Assembly: GCF_009604375.1 (NCBI RefSeq) | Contig: NZ_WEGH01000002.1 | Span: forward strand, 1,388,073-1,452,072 | Reading direction: 5' to 3' | Source: Actinomadura macrotermitis | GTDB taxonomy: Bacteria; Actinomycetota; Actinomycetes; Streptosporangiales; Streptosporangiaceae | Length of the DNA stretch: 64,000 bases | Shown: one piece after another, positions 15,156 to 23,468 of the stretch | Layout of the letters: every line of letters starts with the position of its first letter | Position numbering within the stretch: position 1 is the stretch's first letter | Program-made: the position numbers and the translations under genes | The notes under the pieces: generated by a model | What the model was told of the DNA's origin: nothing | Database searches by the model: none | The model's input: only the letters and a program-made list of their open reading frames with translations

Positions 15156-15920
15156 ATGAAGGCCCAGTACCCGGATCTGGCCGGGCGGGTGGTCGCCGTC
15201 ACCGGCGGCTCGCGCGGCATCGGCGCGGGGGCCTGCCGGGCGTTCGCCCGGCAGGGCGCCCGCGTGGCGGCGATCGGGCGGGACGAGGCGGCGCTCGCCG
15301 CCGTCGCCGACGAGATCAAGGCCGCGGGCGGCGAGGCGCTGCCCGTCGTCGCCGACTGCACCGACGAGAACGCCCTGGACGCCGCCGCACGGCGCATCGC
15401 CGCGGCCTGGGAGCCGCCGTCGGTCCTGCTGGCCTTCGCCGGCGGCGACGGCCGGCCCGAGCCGACGGCGGGCATGGACCCCGCGCGCTGGCGCGCCGTC
15501 GTGGACGGCAACCTGACCGCGACCTTCCTGACCGTCCGCGCGTTCCTGCCCGCGATGACCGGGCGCGGCCACGGCTCGATCGTGACGATGGCCTCCACCG
15601 CCGGCCGGCTGCCCGGCGGGGCGAGCGCCGCCTACGCCGCCGCCAAGGCCGGCGTGCTGATGTTCACCCGCCAGGTGGCCCTGGAGGCCGCCGCGTCCGG
15701 CGTCCGGGTGAACTGCGTGGCGCCCGGCTCGGTGCGCACCGAGCGGATGGCGGAGCTGATGACCGAGGAGGTGCGGCAGCGGGTCGCGGCGTTCCACCCG
15801 CTCGGGCGGCTCGGCGAGCCGGACGACGTGGCGGGCGCGGCGCTGTTCCTGGCGTCGGACGCCTCGTCGTGGATCACCGGCCAGACGATCGACGTCAGCG
15901 GCGGGCGGGTGATGATGTGA
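15156..15920 (+). CDS. SDR family oxidoreductase
   Basis: A 254-residue classical short-chain dehydrogenase. TGGSRGIG at residues 17-24 binds the cofactor, the NNAG-equivalent is FAGG, the serine is in VTMAS, and the catalytic pair is Y160 and K164 in YAAAK. The C-terminus WITGQTIDVSGG is typical of FabG-like enzymes. The ribosome-binding site is GGAGGGG. First gene of an operon: the GTG of the next gene overlaps its stop. It may reduce a 3-oxoacyl or similar carbonyl; the substrate is unknown. Confidence 0.9.
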   Translation: MKAQYPDLAGRVVAVTGGSRGIGAGACRAFARQGARVAAIGRDEAALAAVADEIKAAGGEALPVVADCTDENALDAAARRIAAAWEPPSVLLAFAGGDGRPEPTAGMDPARWRAVVDGNLTATFLTVRAFLPAMTGRGHGSIVTMASTAGRLPGGASAAYAAAKAGVLMFTRQVALEAAASGVRVNCVAPGSVRTERMAELMTEEVRQRVAAFHPLGRLGEPDDVAGAALFLASDASSWITGQTIDVSGGRVMM

Positions 15921-16576
15921 CCGCCGCGCCTGCCACCACGGGCACCGTCGCCCGGCCCGCGCGCCGTGGCCTGCCGCCGGTCGTCCTGGCGCTGGCGTTC
16001 GTGGTGCCGTTCGTCGCGAGCGTCGCCGGTTCGTCGATCATCGGCGACGCGACGTTCCCCTCGCCGTTCGCCGCCGACGCCGACATCCGGCGCTACTTCG
16101 CCGGCAACCACGACGCCGTGGTGCTGCAGAGCCTGCTCCAGTGCGTCTCGTCGGTGGCGCTGCTGCTGCTGGCGGTCCGGCTGGCCGAGGCCGCCGGCGG
16201 CGCCGCCGCGCGGCTGATCACGGCCGCCGGCGGGGTCGCCGCCGCCTTCCACGTGCTGTCGGCGATGGTCGGCTGGGTGGCGGTGCGCGACGCCGTCCAG
16301 GCCGACGGGCCGCTCGTGCGGGCCCTGCACGACCTGGCGTTCCTGACCGGCGGCCCGGCCGGGGTGGCCGCGCTCGGCGTCATGATCGGCGCGACGGCGG
16401 CCGGCCTGGGCGCGGCCCTGCCCGGCTGGGCGCGCGCGGCGGGCCTGGTCCTGCTCGCGTTGGCCCTGCTGTCCCTGCTCTGCCTGGCCGCCCAGCCGGC
16501 GGCGTTCCTGCTGCCGATCGCGCGGTTCGGCGGCATGCTGTGGCTGATCTTCGCGACCGTGCGGATGACCCGATGA
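15917..16576 (+). CDS. Integral membrane protein of unknown function
   Basis: A 219-residue protein with about five to six membrane spans, including PVVLALAFVVPFVASVAG, LLQCVSSVALLLLAVRL, AAFHVLSAMVGWVAVRDAV, GPAGVAALGVMIGATAAGL and GLVLLALALLSLLCLA. The conserved-looking loop FPSPFAADADIRRYFAGNHDA follows the first span. I do not recognise the family. The GTG start at 15917 overlaps the stop of the SDR gene (GTGA), and its own stop overlaps the next ATG, so it is translated as the middle gene of an operon. Confidence 0.75.
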   Translation: MTAAPATTGTVARPARRGLPPVVLALAFVVPFVASVAGSSIIGDATFPSPFAADADIRRYFAGNHDAVVLQSLLQCVSSVALLLLAVRLAEAAGGAAARLITAAGGVAAAFHVLSAMVGWVAVRDAVQADGPLVRALHDLAFLTGGPAGVAALGVMIGATAAGLGAALPGWARAAGLVLLALALLSLLCLAAQPAAFLLPIARFGGMLWLIFATVRMTR

Positions 16577-17406
16577 GGCCCGACACGGAGCGGCTCGTCC
16601 GCTACATGCGCCCGGAGCGCTCGCTGCCGTTCCTCGGCGGCGCCGGCGAGGACCGCCTGGCGGCGGTGTTCGGCCTGGAGCCGGCCGCCTACCGGCGGTG
16701 CGCCGACGACCTCTCCCGCCGGGCCCGCGACGAGGCGCTCCAGATGCTGGCGGACCCCGGCTTCGCCGACCAGGTCGGGCGGCTGCCGTTCGAGAAGGGC
16801 GAGACGGTCCTCGCCGTCGGCGAGAGCGACACCGCCGACCGGCTGTCCTGGCTGGAGATGCTGCGCCACCTGCTGGACGAGCGGCACGGCGCGGGCGCGG
16901 TGACCGTGGTGAACGCGGCGGTGTCCGGGCAGACCACCACCGAGGCCCTCGGCCGCTGGACCGGCGTGCTGCGGCAGACCGGGCCCGTCGACCGGGTCGT
17001 GTGCAAGCTCGGCACCAACGACACGCGGTCGGTCGGCGGCACCACGCTGGTCGGCGCGCACGAGACCCTGCGCAACCTCGGCCTGCTGCGCACCCTGGCC
17101 CCGGTGGCCGACGCGCGGTGGGTGTGGATGACCCCGCACCCGGTCGACGAGCGGCGCATCGCCGCGCACCCGTCCTTCGGCCACACCGGCAGCGCGTGGC
17201 GCAACGACGACATCGCCGCCGTCGCCGAAGGCATCCGGCGGCGGCCCGAACCCGTCGTGGACCTGGCCGGGGCGTTCCGGCCCGGGGACGACCCCCTGCT
17301 CCTCGGCCCCGACGGCCTGCACCCCACGCCGGCCGGGCAGCGGGCGGTGCTCGCCGCCCTGGTGCGGGCGCTGGCGGACGGGCCGATGGGCGATACTGCC
17401 GGATGA
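16573..17406 (+). CDS. SGNH/GDSL-family hydrolase
   Basis: A 277-residue hydrolase. Block I reads VLAVGESDT, so the usual GDS is GES with nucleophile S85. Block III is GTND (147-150). Block V is DGLH (D247, H250), which supplies the catalytic Asp and His. A glycine in AVSGQTTTEAL probably forms the oxyanion hole. Residues 1-75 are a helical extension before the catalytic domain. No signal peptide, so it is likely cytoplasmic. ATGA overlap with the upstream membrane protein gene shows coupled translation; a TetR gene follows after 19 bases. Confidence 0.88.
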   Translation: MRPDTERLVRYMRPERSLPFLGGAGEDRLAAVFGLEPAAYRRCADDLSRRARDEALQMLADPGFADQVGRLPFEKGETVLAVGESDTADRLSWLEMLRHLLDERHGAGAVTVVNAAVSGQTTTEALGRWTGVLRQTGPVDRVVCKLGTNDTRSVGGTTLVGAHETLRNLGLLRTLAPVADARWVWMTPHPVDERRIAAHPSFGHTGSAWRNDDIAAVAEGIRRRPEPVVDLAGAFRPGDDPLLLGPDGLHPTPAGQRAVLAALVRALADGPMGDTAG

Positions 17407-17425
17407 CGTCGGCAGGGAGGCGGGG

Positions 17426-18049
17426 ATGAGCCCGAGGCAGTACGAGATGGGACGCCGCAAGGCCGCGGTGGACGAGACCCGCGCCCGCATCATCCGCGCC
17501 ACCCGCGACCTGCTGGTGGACGACGGCGTCGTTGCGGTGGACGCGATCGCCCGCCGCGCCGACGTCTCCCGCGCGACCGTCTACTACCAGTTCGGCACGA
17601 AGACCGGCCTGCTGGAGGCGCTCTGCGACGACCTGGCCGCGCGCGGCCGGATCGAGCACATCGCCGAGGCGTTCGCGCGGCCCGGACCGCGCGACGCGCT
17701 GGCCGGGTTCGTGCGGGCCATGGCCGGGTTCTGGGGGGCGGACCGGGCGTGCATCCGCCGCCTGCACGGGCTGGCGGCGCTGGACGCCGAGGTCGGGCAG
17801 GTCATCGCCGCCCGCGACGAGCGCCGCCGGATGGGCGCCGAGGTGCTGGCCCAGCGCCTGGCCGGCGGGACCGGCCACCGGCGGCTGGGCGTGCTGATCT
17901 TCACCCTGACCGGCTTCGCGGTCTTCGACTCGCTCGCCGAGGACGGGGAGACCGCCGACGCCGTGCCCACCGTGCTCGGCCTGCTGGACGCCGCGATCGC
18001 CGGCGGACCGGTCGATCGACGGATGCCGCCGGAGACCGCCGGCTCCTAG
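17426..18049 (+). CDS. TetR/AcrR family transcriptional regulator
   Basis: A 207-residue regulator. The helix-turn-helix lies at about residues 18-62 with ARIIRATRDLLVDDGVV, then VDAIARRADVSRATVYYQFGTKTGLLEAL. The effector domain carries GFVRAMAGFWGADRACIRRL and LIFTLTGFAVFDSLA. GGGAGG precedes the ATG. It is the fourth gene of the operon beginning at 15156, and so probably regulates its own operon through the palindrome at 15106-15130. The patatin gene starts 30 bases downstream. Confidence 0.9.
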   Translation: MSPRQYEMGRRKAAVDETRARIIRATRDLLVDDGVVAVDAIARRADVSRATVYYQFGTKTGLLEALCDDLAARGRIEHIAEAFARPGPRDALAGFVRAMAGFWGADRACIRRLHGLAALDAEVGQVIAARDERRRMGAEVLAQRLAGGTGHRRLGVLIFTLTGFAVFDSLAEDGETADAVPTVLGLLDAAIAGGPVDRRMPPETAGS

Positions 18050-18079
18050 CCTTCTCGGCATGACCTTCGAGGAGGAACG

Positions 18080-18859
18080 ATGACGGCACTGGTGCTCGGG
18101 CCGGGCGGCCCCGTCGGCACGGCCTGGCTGCTCGGCCTGGCCGCCGGGCTGCGCAAGGAGGGCGTCGACCCGGCGGACGCCGACCTGGTCGTCGGGACGT
18201 CGGCGGGCGCGATCGTCGGCGCGCTGCTGACCGCCGGCCGCGACCCGGCCGGCTTCGCCGACGTCCCGGCGAACCGGCCGGGCCGCAAGAGCGCCATGAG
18301 CACGGTGATGGCCGAGGTGTTCCGCGTCCTCGGCGAGCCCGGCCTGGAGCACCCCGAGAAGCTGCGGCGGGTCGGCCGGCTGGCGCTCGCCGCCGACGCG
18401 CTGCCCGAGGAGGAGCACCTAGCGAACATGCGCTTCCTCGTCGGCACCGACGAGTGGCCCGGGCGGCGGCTGCTCATCACCACCGTGGACGTCGAGCGCG
18501 GCACGGTCGCGGTCTGGGAGGGCGGGGTGCCGCTCGTCGCGGCGGTCTCGGCCAGCAGCGCCGCACCCGGCTACGCCCGCCCGGTCACCCTCGACGGGCG
18601 CCTCTACATGGACGGCGCGTTCGGCGGCGGCTCCCACGTCCACCTCGCCGCCGGGCACGGCCCGGTCGTGCTGGCCGAACCGATGCCGAACGTCGGCGGG
18701 CCGCCGGCCGGGGCGGACCTGCACCTGGTCCCCGACACGGCCGCGCGGGAGGCGTTCGGGCCCGACCTGGCCGACCGGACGCGCTGGGCGCCGGTCTACC
18801 GGGAGGGGTTCCGGCAGGGCCGCGACGCCGCTACGCGGTGGCCGCTTCGGGCGTCGTAG
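18080..18859 (+). CDS. Patatin-like phospholipase/lipid acyl hydrolase
   Basis: A 259-residue patatin-domain protein. The glycine-rich oxyanion segment is GPGGPVG (residues 7-13), the nucleophile elbow is GTSAG (S41), and the dyad aspartate is D178 in the DGA motif. No membrane span or signal peptide, as in cytoplasmic actinobacterial patatins. It probably cleaves acyl chains from lipids or acyl esters. GGAGG precedes the ATG. It is the last gene of the operon that starts at 15156, and its 3' end overlaps the convergent alpha/beta hydrolase by 29 bases. Confidence 0.88.
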   Translation: MTALVLGPGGPVGTAWLLGLAAGLRKEGVDPADADLVVGTSAGAIVGALLTAGRDPAGFADVPANRPGRKSAMSTVMAEVFRVLGEPGLEHPEKLRRVGRLALAADALPEEEHLANMRFLVGTDEWPGRRLLITTVDVERGTVAVWEGGVPLVAAVSASSAAPGYARPVTLDGRLYMDGAFGGGSHVHLAAGHGPVVLAEPMPNVGGPPAGADLHLVPDTAAREAFGPDLADRTRWAPVYREGFRQGRDAATRWPLRAS

Positions 18860-19652
18860 CGGACGACAGCAGCGGGTGCGCGCTGCCCTCCAGCAGGACC
18901 TTGGCGACCAGCTCGGGGTCGTCGCCCATCGGGACGTGCCCGCAGCCCTCCAGCCACACGAACCGGGCGTTCGGCAGCCGCCGCTGCGCCCGGATGGCCT
19001 GCCGGGGCAGCAGCACCCGGTCGTTGACGCCCCACCCGATCGTGACGGGCACGTCGGCGCACGAGCCGAGGAACCGGGTGTCGCGGCCCGCCCGCAGCGT
19101 CGGCTCGAACCCGATCGCGGTGCGCATCGCGCGGGCGTCGGCGACCAGCTCCTCGACCTCCAGCAGGTCGGGGCGGCCGTAGATCATCCCGAAGAGCGCC
19201 TTGCGGCGGCGCGGCGAGCGGGCGAGCTGCTGGAGCACCGCGTCGGGGACGCGCGCGCCCATCCGGGACGCGCGCAGCACCGACATGGCGTAGCGCAGCT
19301 CGGCGGCGTTGAAGAAGCCGGCCGGGGACAGCGCGGTCGCCGAGGAGACCAGGCCGCGGTCGGCGGCCTCCAGGCTGAACAGGCCGCCGAGGGAGTTGCC
19401 CGCGATGTGCGGGCGGTCCAGGCCGAGGTGGGCGAAGGCGCCCGCGAGGGACTCCATCGCGGAGTCCAGCGTGTAGGGGGTGCCCTCCGGCAGCGGCGGC
19501 GACATGCCGAAACCGGGCAGGTCGACCGCGATGACGTCACGCTCGGCGGCGAGCCGGTCCATGACGGGCTTCCAGGCCTGCCAGCGGTGGCCGATGCCGT
19601 GCAGCAGGACCAGGGGCGCGCCGGATCCGCGGCGCTCGAAGACGATGTCCAC
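18831..19652 (-). CDS. Alpha/beta-fold hydrolase
   Basis: A 273-residue alpha/beta hydrolase. The oxyanion segment is LHGIGHRWQAW (residues 17-27), the nucleophile elbow is GNSLGG (S87), and the catalytic histidine lies in EGCGHVPMGDDP near the C-terminus. The acid is probably the Asp in WGVNDRVL. No signal peptide. GTG start at 19652. It lies downstream of the SigE-like sigma gene on the same strand with a 75-base gap, a place often taken by an anti-sigma gene in actinobacteria, but it shows no anti-sigma features. Confidence 0.88.
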   Translation of the reverse strand: MDIVFERRGSGAPLVLLHGIGHRWQAWKPVMDRLAAERDVIAVDLPGFGMSPPLPEGTPYTLDSAMESLAGAFAHLGLDRPHIAGNSLGGLFSLEAADRGLVSSATALSPAGFFNAAELRYAMSVLRASRMGARVPDAVLQQLARSPRRRKALFGMIYGRPDLLEVEELVADARAMRTAIGFEPTLRAGRDTRFLGSCADVPVTIGWGVNDRVLLPRQAIRAQRRLPNARFVWLEGCGHVPMGDDPELVAKVLLEGSAHPLLSSATTPEAATA

Positions 19653-19727
19653 GGGGGGAGCGTAAGCCAGCGTTCACTTATCGGTCACGGTGACGGTCAT
19701 CACGTCACCGGTGCTTCACCCGGGCGC

Positions 19728-20303
19728 TCAGCTCGGGCAGTTCACCGCGGGCGCCTCCACCACGGGCGCCTCCGTCACGGGCCGGCGGTGCTCCAGCGCG
19801 GTGCGCAGCTGCGCGCGGCCCCGGTGGATGCGCGAGCGGACGGTGCCGAGCTTGACGCCGAGCGAGGCGGAGATCTCCTCGTAGGTGAGGCCCTCGATGT
19901 CGCAGAGCACCACGGCCGCCCGGTACTCGGGGGCCAGGGAGTCCAGCGCCTTCTGGATGTCGGCGTCCAGGTGGTGGTCGTCGTAGACCTGCGCGGGCGA
20001 CGGCTCGCGGCCCTGCAGCCGCTCGGCGGCGTCGTCGGCGAGCGCGTCGAAGCGGATGCGCTGCTTGCGCCGGGCGCGGTCCAGGAAGAGGTTGGTGGTG
20101 ATGCGGTGCAGCCAGCCCTCGAACGTGCCGGGGCTGTAGGACGACAGGGAACGGAAGACCCGGACGAAGACGTCCTGGGTCAGGTCCTCGGCGTCGTGCC
20201 GGTTGCCGGTCAGCCGGTACGCCAGCCGGAACACCCTGCTGGAGTGCTCACTGACGATCTCCTCCCATGTGGGAGGGGTCCACGCCATCGCGCCTGCGCT
20301 CAC
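19728..20303 (-). CDS. sigE: ECF RNA polymerase sigma factor, SigE-like
   Basis: A 191-residue ECF sigma factor closely resembling actinobacterial SigE. Region 2 has SSRVFRLAYRLTGNRHDAED, then LTQDVFVRVFRSL and FEGWLHRITTNLFLDRARRK. Region 4 has LAPEYRAAVVLCDIEGLTYE, then EISASLGVKLGTVRSRIHRGRAQL. Residues 165-191 form a Pro/Val-rich tail ending in NCPS. The GTG at 20303 (GGGGG upstream) is chosen; the ATG at 20288 is an alternative. In related bacteria SigE answers to envelope stress and is held by a zinc anti-sigma factor; no such gene is adjacent here. The symbol is by resemblance only. Confidence 0.85.
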   Translation of the reverse strand: MSAGAMAWTPPTWEEIVSEHSSRVFRLAYRLTGNRHDAEDLTQDVFVRVFRSLSSYSPGTFEGWLHRITTNLFLDRARRKQRIRFDALADDAAERLQGREPSPAQVYDDHHLDADIQKALDSLAPEYRAAVVLCDIEGLTYEEISASLGVKLGTVRSRIHRGRAQLRTALEHRRPVTEAPVVEAPAVNCPS

Positions 20304-20470
20304 CGCTACCCCCGTCTGATACGAAATCGTTACGGCACAGCATGCCCTGGCGCGGATAAGAGGGGTGTAAGAACATCGGCGATTGGCCGGATGCGGCGCG
20401 GCCGGCCGGGGCGCCCGAGGCTTCATCCGCAGCTCACCGGCCGTACACCCGGGTCCCCTAGGTTCCGCGT

Positions 20471-21742
20471 GTGATTCATCGCTCATCCCTCGGGATCGCC
20501 GCCCTCGCGGCCGCCGTCCTGTTCCCCGGTACCGCCCACGCCGCCTCCCACCACGACCAGGAGGGCGCGACGCTGCCGCGCATCCCGCTGCAGAGGTTCG
20601 AGCGCGGCATCGGCGACGACCGGGGCATCGCGCTCGGCGGCATCGGCAGCGACCTGTTCCACGAGCCGGGCGCGCCCCGCGACGAGTTCTGGGCGATCAC
20701 CGACCGCGGCCCGAACGGCACGGCCACGGTGAACGGCGAGGAGCGCGTCACGTTCCCGGTGCCCTCGTTCGACCCGGCCATCGTCAAGGTGCTCGCGCGG
20801 GGCGGGAAGCTGAAGGTCGTCACGACGATCCCGATCACCGGCCGGCACGGCAAGCCGGTCACCGGCCTGCCGAACATCGAGGGCCGCGAGGAGGCCCCCT
20901 ACACGGTGGACGGCTCGCAGCGGCTGCCGTTCAACCCCGACGGCATCGACCCCGAGGGCCTGGTCCGCACCGCGAACGGCGAGTTCTGGGTGGCCGAGGA
21001 GTACGGCCCGTCGCTGCTGCACCTGGACCGGCGCGGCCAGGTCGTCGAGCGGTTCGTGCCGAAGGGGTGGAGCGCGCCGGGCGTGAACTACCCCGTCCGC
21101 GACACGCTGCCGGCGATCTTGAACAAGCGCACCTACAACCGCGGCTTCGAGGGCCTGACGGTCTCGCCGGACGGCCGGTCGCTGTACGCGGCGGTGCAGA
21201 GCCCGCTGTCCAACCCCGACAAGAAGACCTACAAGGCGTCCCGCAACACCCGGATCCTCAAGTTCGACCCGCGGCGCGGGCAGGTCACCGGCGAGTACGT
21301 GTACCGCTTCGAGGACGTCTGCTCGTTCGACCCGGCGTCGTGCGGCTCGCAGAACGACATGAAGATCTCCGGCCTCAGCATGCTGGACGACCACCGGATC
21401 CTGGTGGACGAGCGCACCGACAAGGTCGCCCGGATCTACACCGTCGACCTGCGCCCGGCCACCGACATCGCGGGCTCGGCCTGGGACGACGCGGCCACCG
21501 CGCCGTCGCTGGAGAAGAACGCCGGGGTGCCCGCCGGGGTGACCGCGCTGCCGAAGACCCTCGCCGTGGACCTGGCGGCGGTGCCGGGCATCCCGGGCAA
21601 GATCGAGGGGATCGCGCCGGTCGGCCGGCACACGCTCGCGGTGATCAACGACAACGACTTCGGGCTCGGCACGTTCGGCCCCGACGGCCGCCTGATCGAC
21701 AGCGGCGTGGCGACGCGGCTGCGCTACGTCCGGCTGCCGTGA
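20471..21742 (+). CDS. Secreted esterase-like/phytase-like domain protein
   Basis: A 423-residue protein with an N-terminal signal peptide (residues 1-25, cleavage likely after GTAHAA). The mature part is a beta-propeller of the esterase-like-phytase family, with DEFWAITDRGPNG (about residues 71-83), NPDGIDPEGLVRTANGEFWVAEEYGPSLL (two blocks of the metal-site type), GFEGLTVSPDGRSLYAA and the end LAVINDNDFGLGTFG. These Asp/Glu-rich loops likely bind calcium. Family members are proposed phytases or phosphodiesterases. It is followed by a strong terminator hairpin. Confidence 0.88.
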   Translation: MIHRSSLGIAALAAAVLFPGTAHAASHHDQEGATLPRIPLQRFERGIGDDRGIALGGIGSDLFHEPGAPRDEFWAITDRGPNGTATVNGEERVTFPVPSFDPAIVKVLARGGKLKVVTTIPITGRHGKPVTGLPNIEGREEAPYTVDGSQRLPFNPDGIDPEGLVRTANGEFWVAEEYGPSLLHLDRRGQVVERFVPKGWSAPGVNYPVRDTLPAILNKRTYNRGFEGLTVSPDGRSLYAAVQSPLSNPDKKTYKASRNTRILKFDPRRGQVTGEYVYRFEDVCSFDPASCGSQNDMKISGLSMLDDHRILVDERTDKVARIYTVDLRPATDIAGSAWDDAATAPSLEKNAGVPAGVTALPKTLAVDLAAVPGIPGKIEGIAPVGRHTLAVINDNDFGLGTFGPDGRLIDSGVATRLRYVRLP

Positions 21743-21746
21743 CGCC

Positions 21747-21782
21747 TCACACGGGCGGCCCGGTGGGGGGCCGCCCGTGTGA
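21747..21782 (+). terminator. Strong rho-independent-type hairpin
   Basis: A perfect 15-base-pair stem (21747-21761 with 21768-21782) around the six-base loop GGTGGG, starting four bases after the stop of the phytase-like gene. There is no T-run, which is common for terminators of high-GC actinomycetes. Confidence 0.85.
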
Positions 21783-21881
21783 CTCATCTCATTGGACCGT
21801 TTGTCAGCAGTAATTGAATACTTATCATGTGCTGAGGATGATTCGAGGAATTCCTCCCACCCCGACCCGCGAGGACGTGGC

Positions 21882-23468
21882 ATGGCGCGCAGCTACAACC
21901 TGGCCGATCTGCTCGAAATCCTGGCCGAGGCCGGGCCCGACCGGCCCGCGCTGGTCGCCGGCGACCAGCGCCGGACCTACCGGGAGCTGAACGAGCGGGC
22001 GAGCCGCGTCGGCCACCACCTCTCGGAGGCGGGCGTGCGGGCGGGGCAGCACGTGGCGATCCTGGCCTACAACCGGGTCGAGTGGATCGAGGCGATGCTC
22101 GGCATCTTCAAGATCCGGGCGGTGCCGATCCCGGTGAACTTCCGCTACGTCGCGGGCGAGCTGCACCACGTGCTGTCGGACTCGGACTCGGTCGCCCTGA
22201 TCGGCGAGCGCTCGCTGCTGGCCAAGGTCGAGGAGGTCCGCGCCGACCTGCCGAAGCTGCGCCACATCATGGTGATCGAGGACGGCGCGGACAACGAGGT
22301 CCCCGGCTCGATCCCCTATGAGGCCGCGCTCGCCGGGACGGAGTGGGAGGACGAGTTCCCCGAGCGCTCCAGCGACGACCGCTACATCATGTACACCGGC
22401 GGCACGACCGGTTACCCCAAGGGCGTCGAGTGGCGCTGCGAGGACATCTTCTTCGGCGCGCTCGGCGGCGGCAACGTCCTCGGCGACCCGATCTCCAGCC
22501 CCGAGGCCATCGCCGCCAACGCCGAGCAGCCGCCGATGGCGGTGCTGGACTGCGCGCCCGTCATGCACGGCGCCGGGCAGTGGGTGGCGTGCATGGGCCT
22601 GTTCAGCGGCGCCAAGGTCGTCCTGTACACCGACCACGCCTTCGACCCCGCCGAGGCCCTCCGCCTGCTCGCCGAGGAGCAGGCCAACGTGATGATGGTC
22701 GTCGGCGACGTGATGGCCCGCCCGATCGCCAAGGAGCTCGACCGCGGCGGCCACGACGTCTCCTCGCTGTTCGCGATCGCCTCCGGCGGCGCGCCGCTCA
22801 CCGAGGGCGCCAAGGACGAGCTGAAGGCGCACCTGCCGAACGTGCTGTTCCTCGACAACTACGGCGCGTCCGAGACCGGCGCGTGCGGGCCGTCGGTCGG
22901 CGGCAAGGAGGGCACCGCCCGCTTCCAGATGAAGCCGGGCATCACCGTGCTGGACGACGACCTCAAGCCCGTCAGGCCCGGCGAGATCGGCAAGCTCGCG
23001 CGCAGCGGCCACATCCCGCTCGGCTACTACAACGACCCGAAGAAGACCGCCTCCACGTTCTTCACCGACGCCGACGGGGTGCGCTGGTCGGTGCCCGGCG
23101 ACTACGCCTCGCTGGAGGAGGACGGCACGATCGTGCTGCTCGGCCGCGGCTCCCTGATGATCAACACCGGCGGGGAGAAGGTGTACCCCGAGGAGGTCGA
23201 GGTCGCGCTGAAGGACCACCCCGACGTCTACGACGTCGTCGTGGTCGGCCTGCCCGACGAGCGGTTCGGCCAGCGCGTCGCCGCCGTCGTCGCGCCCCGC
23301 CCCGGCACCGCGCCGACGCTGGAGGAGCTGACCGAGCACTGCCGCGGCCGCCTCGCCGGCTACAAGCTGCCCCGCACGGTCAAGCTGGTCGAGGAGGTGC
23401 AGCGCACCGCGGTCGGCAAGTCCGACTACAAGTGGGCCAAGGCCGTCTTCGCCGACGCCAGCTCGTAG
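21882..23468 (+). CDS. AMP-binding acyl-CoA synthetase (FadD-type)
   Basis: A 528-residue adenylate-forming enzyme. The P-loop YTGGTTGYPKG is at residues 171-181, the A5-like motif is YGASETGACG, and A7/A8 are seen in GDYASLEEDGTIVLLGRGSLMINTGGEKVYPEEVE. The catalytic lysine is K513 in TAVGKSDYK near the C-terminus. The length and the style of the N-terminal domain resemble actinobacterial fatty-acyl- or steroid-side-chain CoA ligases. GAGG precedes the ATG at 21882. Its 3' end overlaps the convergent glycosyltransferase gene by 43 bases. Confidence 0.9.
   Translation: MARSYNLADLLEILAEAGPDRPALVAGDQRRTYRELNERASRVGHHLSEAGVRAGQHVAILAYNRVEWIEAMLGIFKIRAVPIPVNFRYVAGELHHVLSDSDSVALIGERSLLAKVEEVRADLPKLRHIMVIEDGADNEVPGSIPYEAALAGTEWEDEFPERSSDDRYIMYTGGTTGYPKGVEWRCEDIFFGALGGGNVLGDPISSPEAIAANAEQPPMAVLDCAPVMHGAGQWVACMGLFSGAKVVLYTDHAFDPAEALRLLAEEQANVMMVVGDVMARPIAKELDRGGHDVSSLFAIASGGAPLTEGAKDELKAHLPNVLFLDNYGASETGACGPSVGGKEGTARFQMKPGITVLDDDLKPVRPGEIGKLARSGHIPLGYYNDPKKTASTFFTDADGVRWSVPGDYASLEEDGTIVLLGRGSLMINTGGEKVYPEEVEVALKDHPDVYDVVVVGLPDERFGQRVAAVVAPRPGTAPTLEELTEHCRGRLAGYKLPRTVKLVEEVQRTAVGKSDYKWAKAVFADASS

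Noticed and set aside
15632..18418. A 928-residue open frame on the minus strand
   Set aside because: It is a shadow of the SDR, membrane protein, SGNH, TetR and patatin genes in high-GC DNA; its translation is low-complexity Arg/Gly/Ala and has no family motif.
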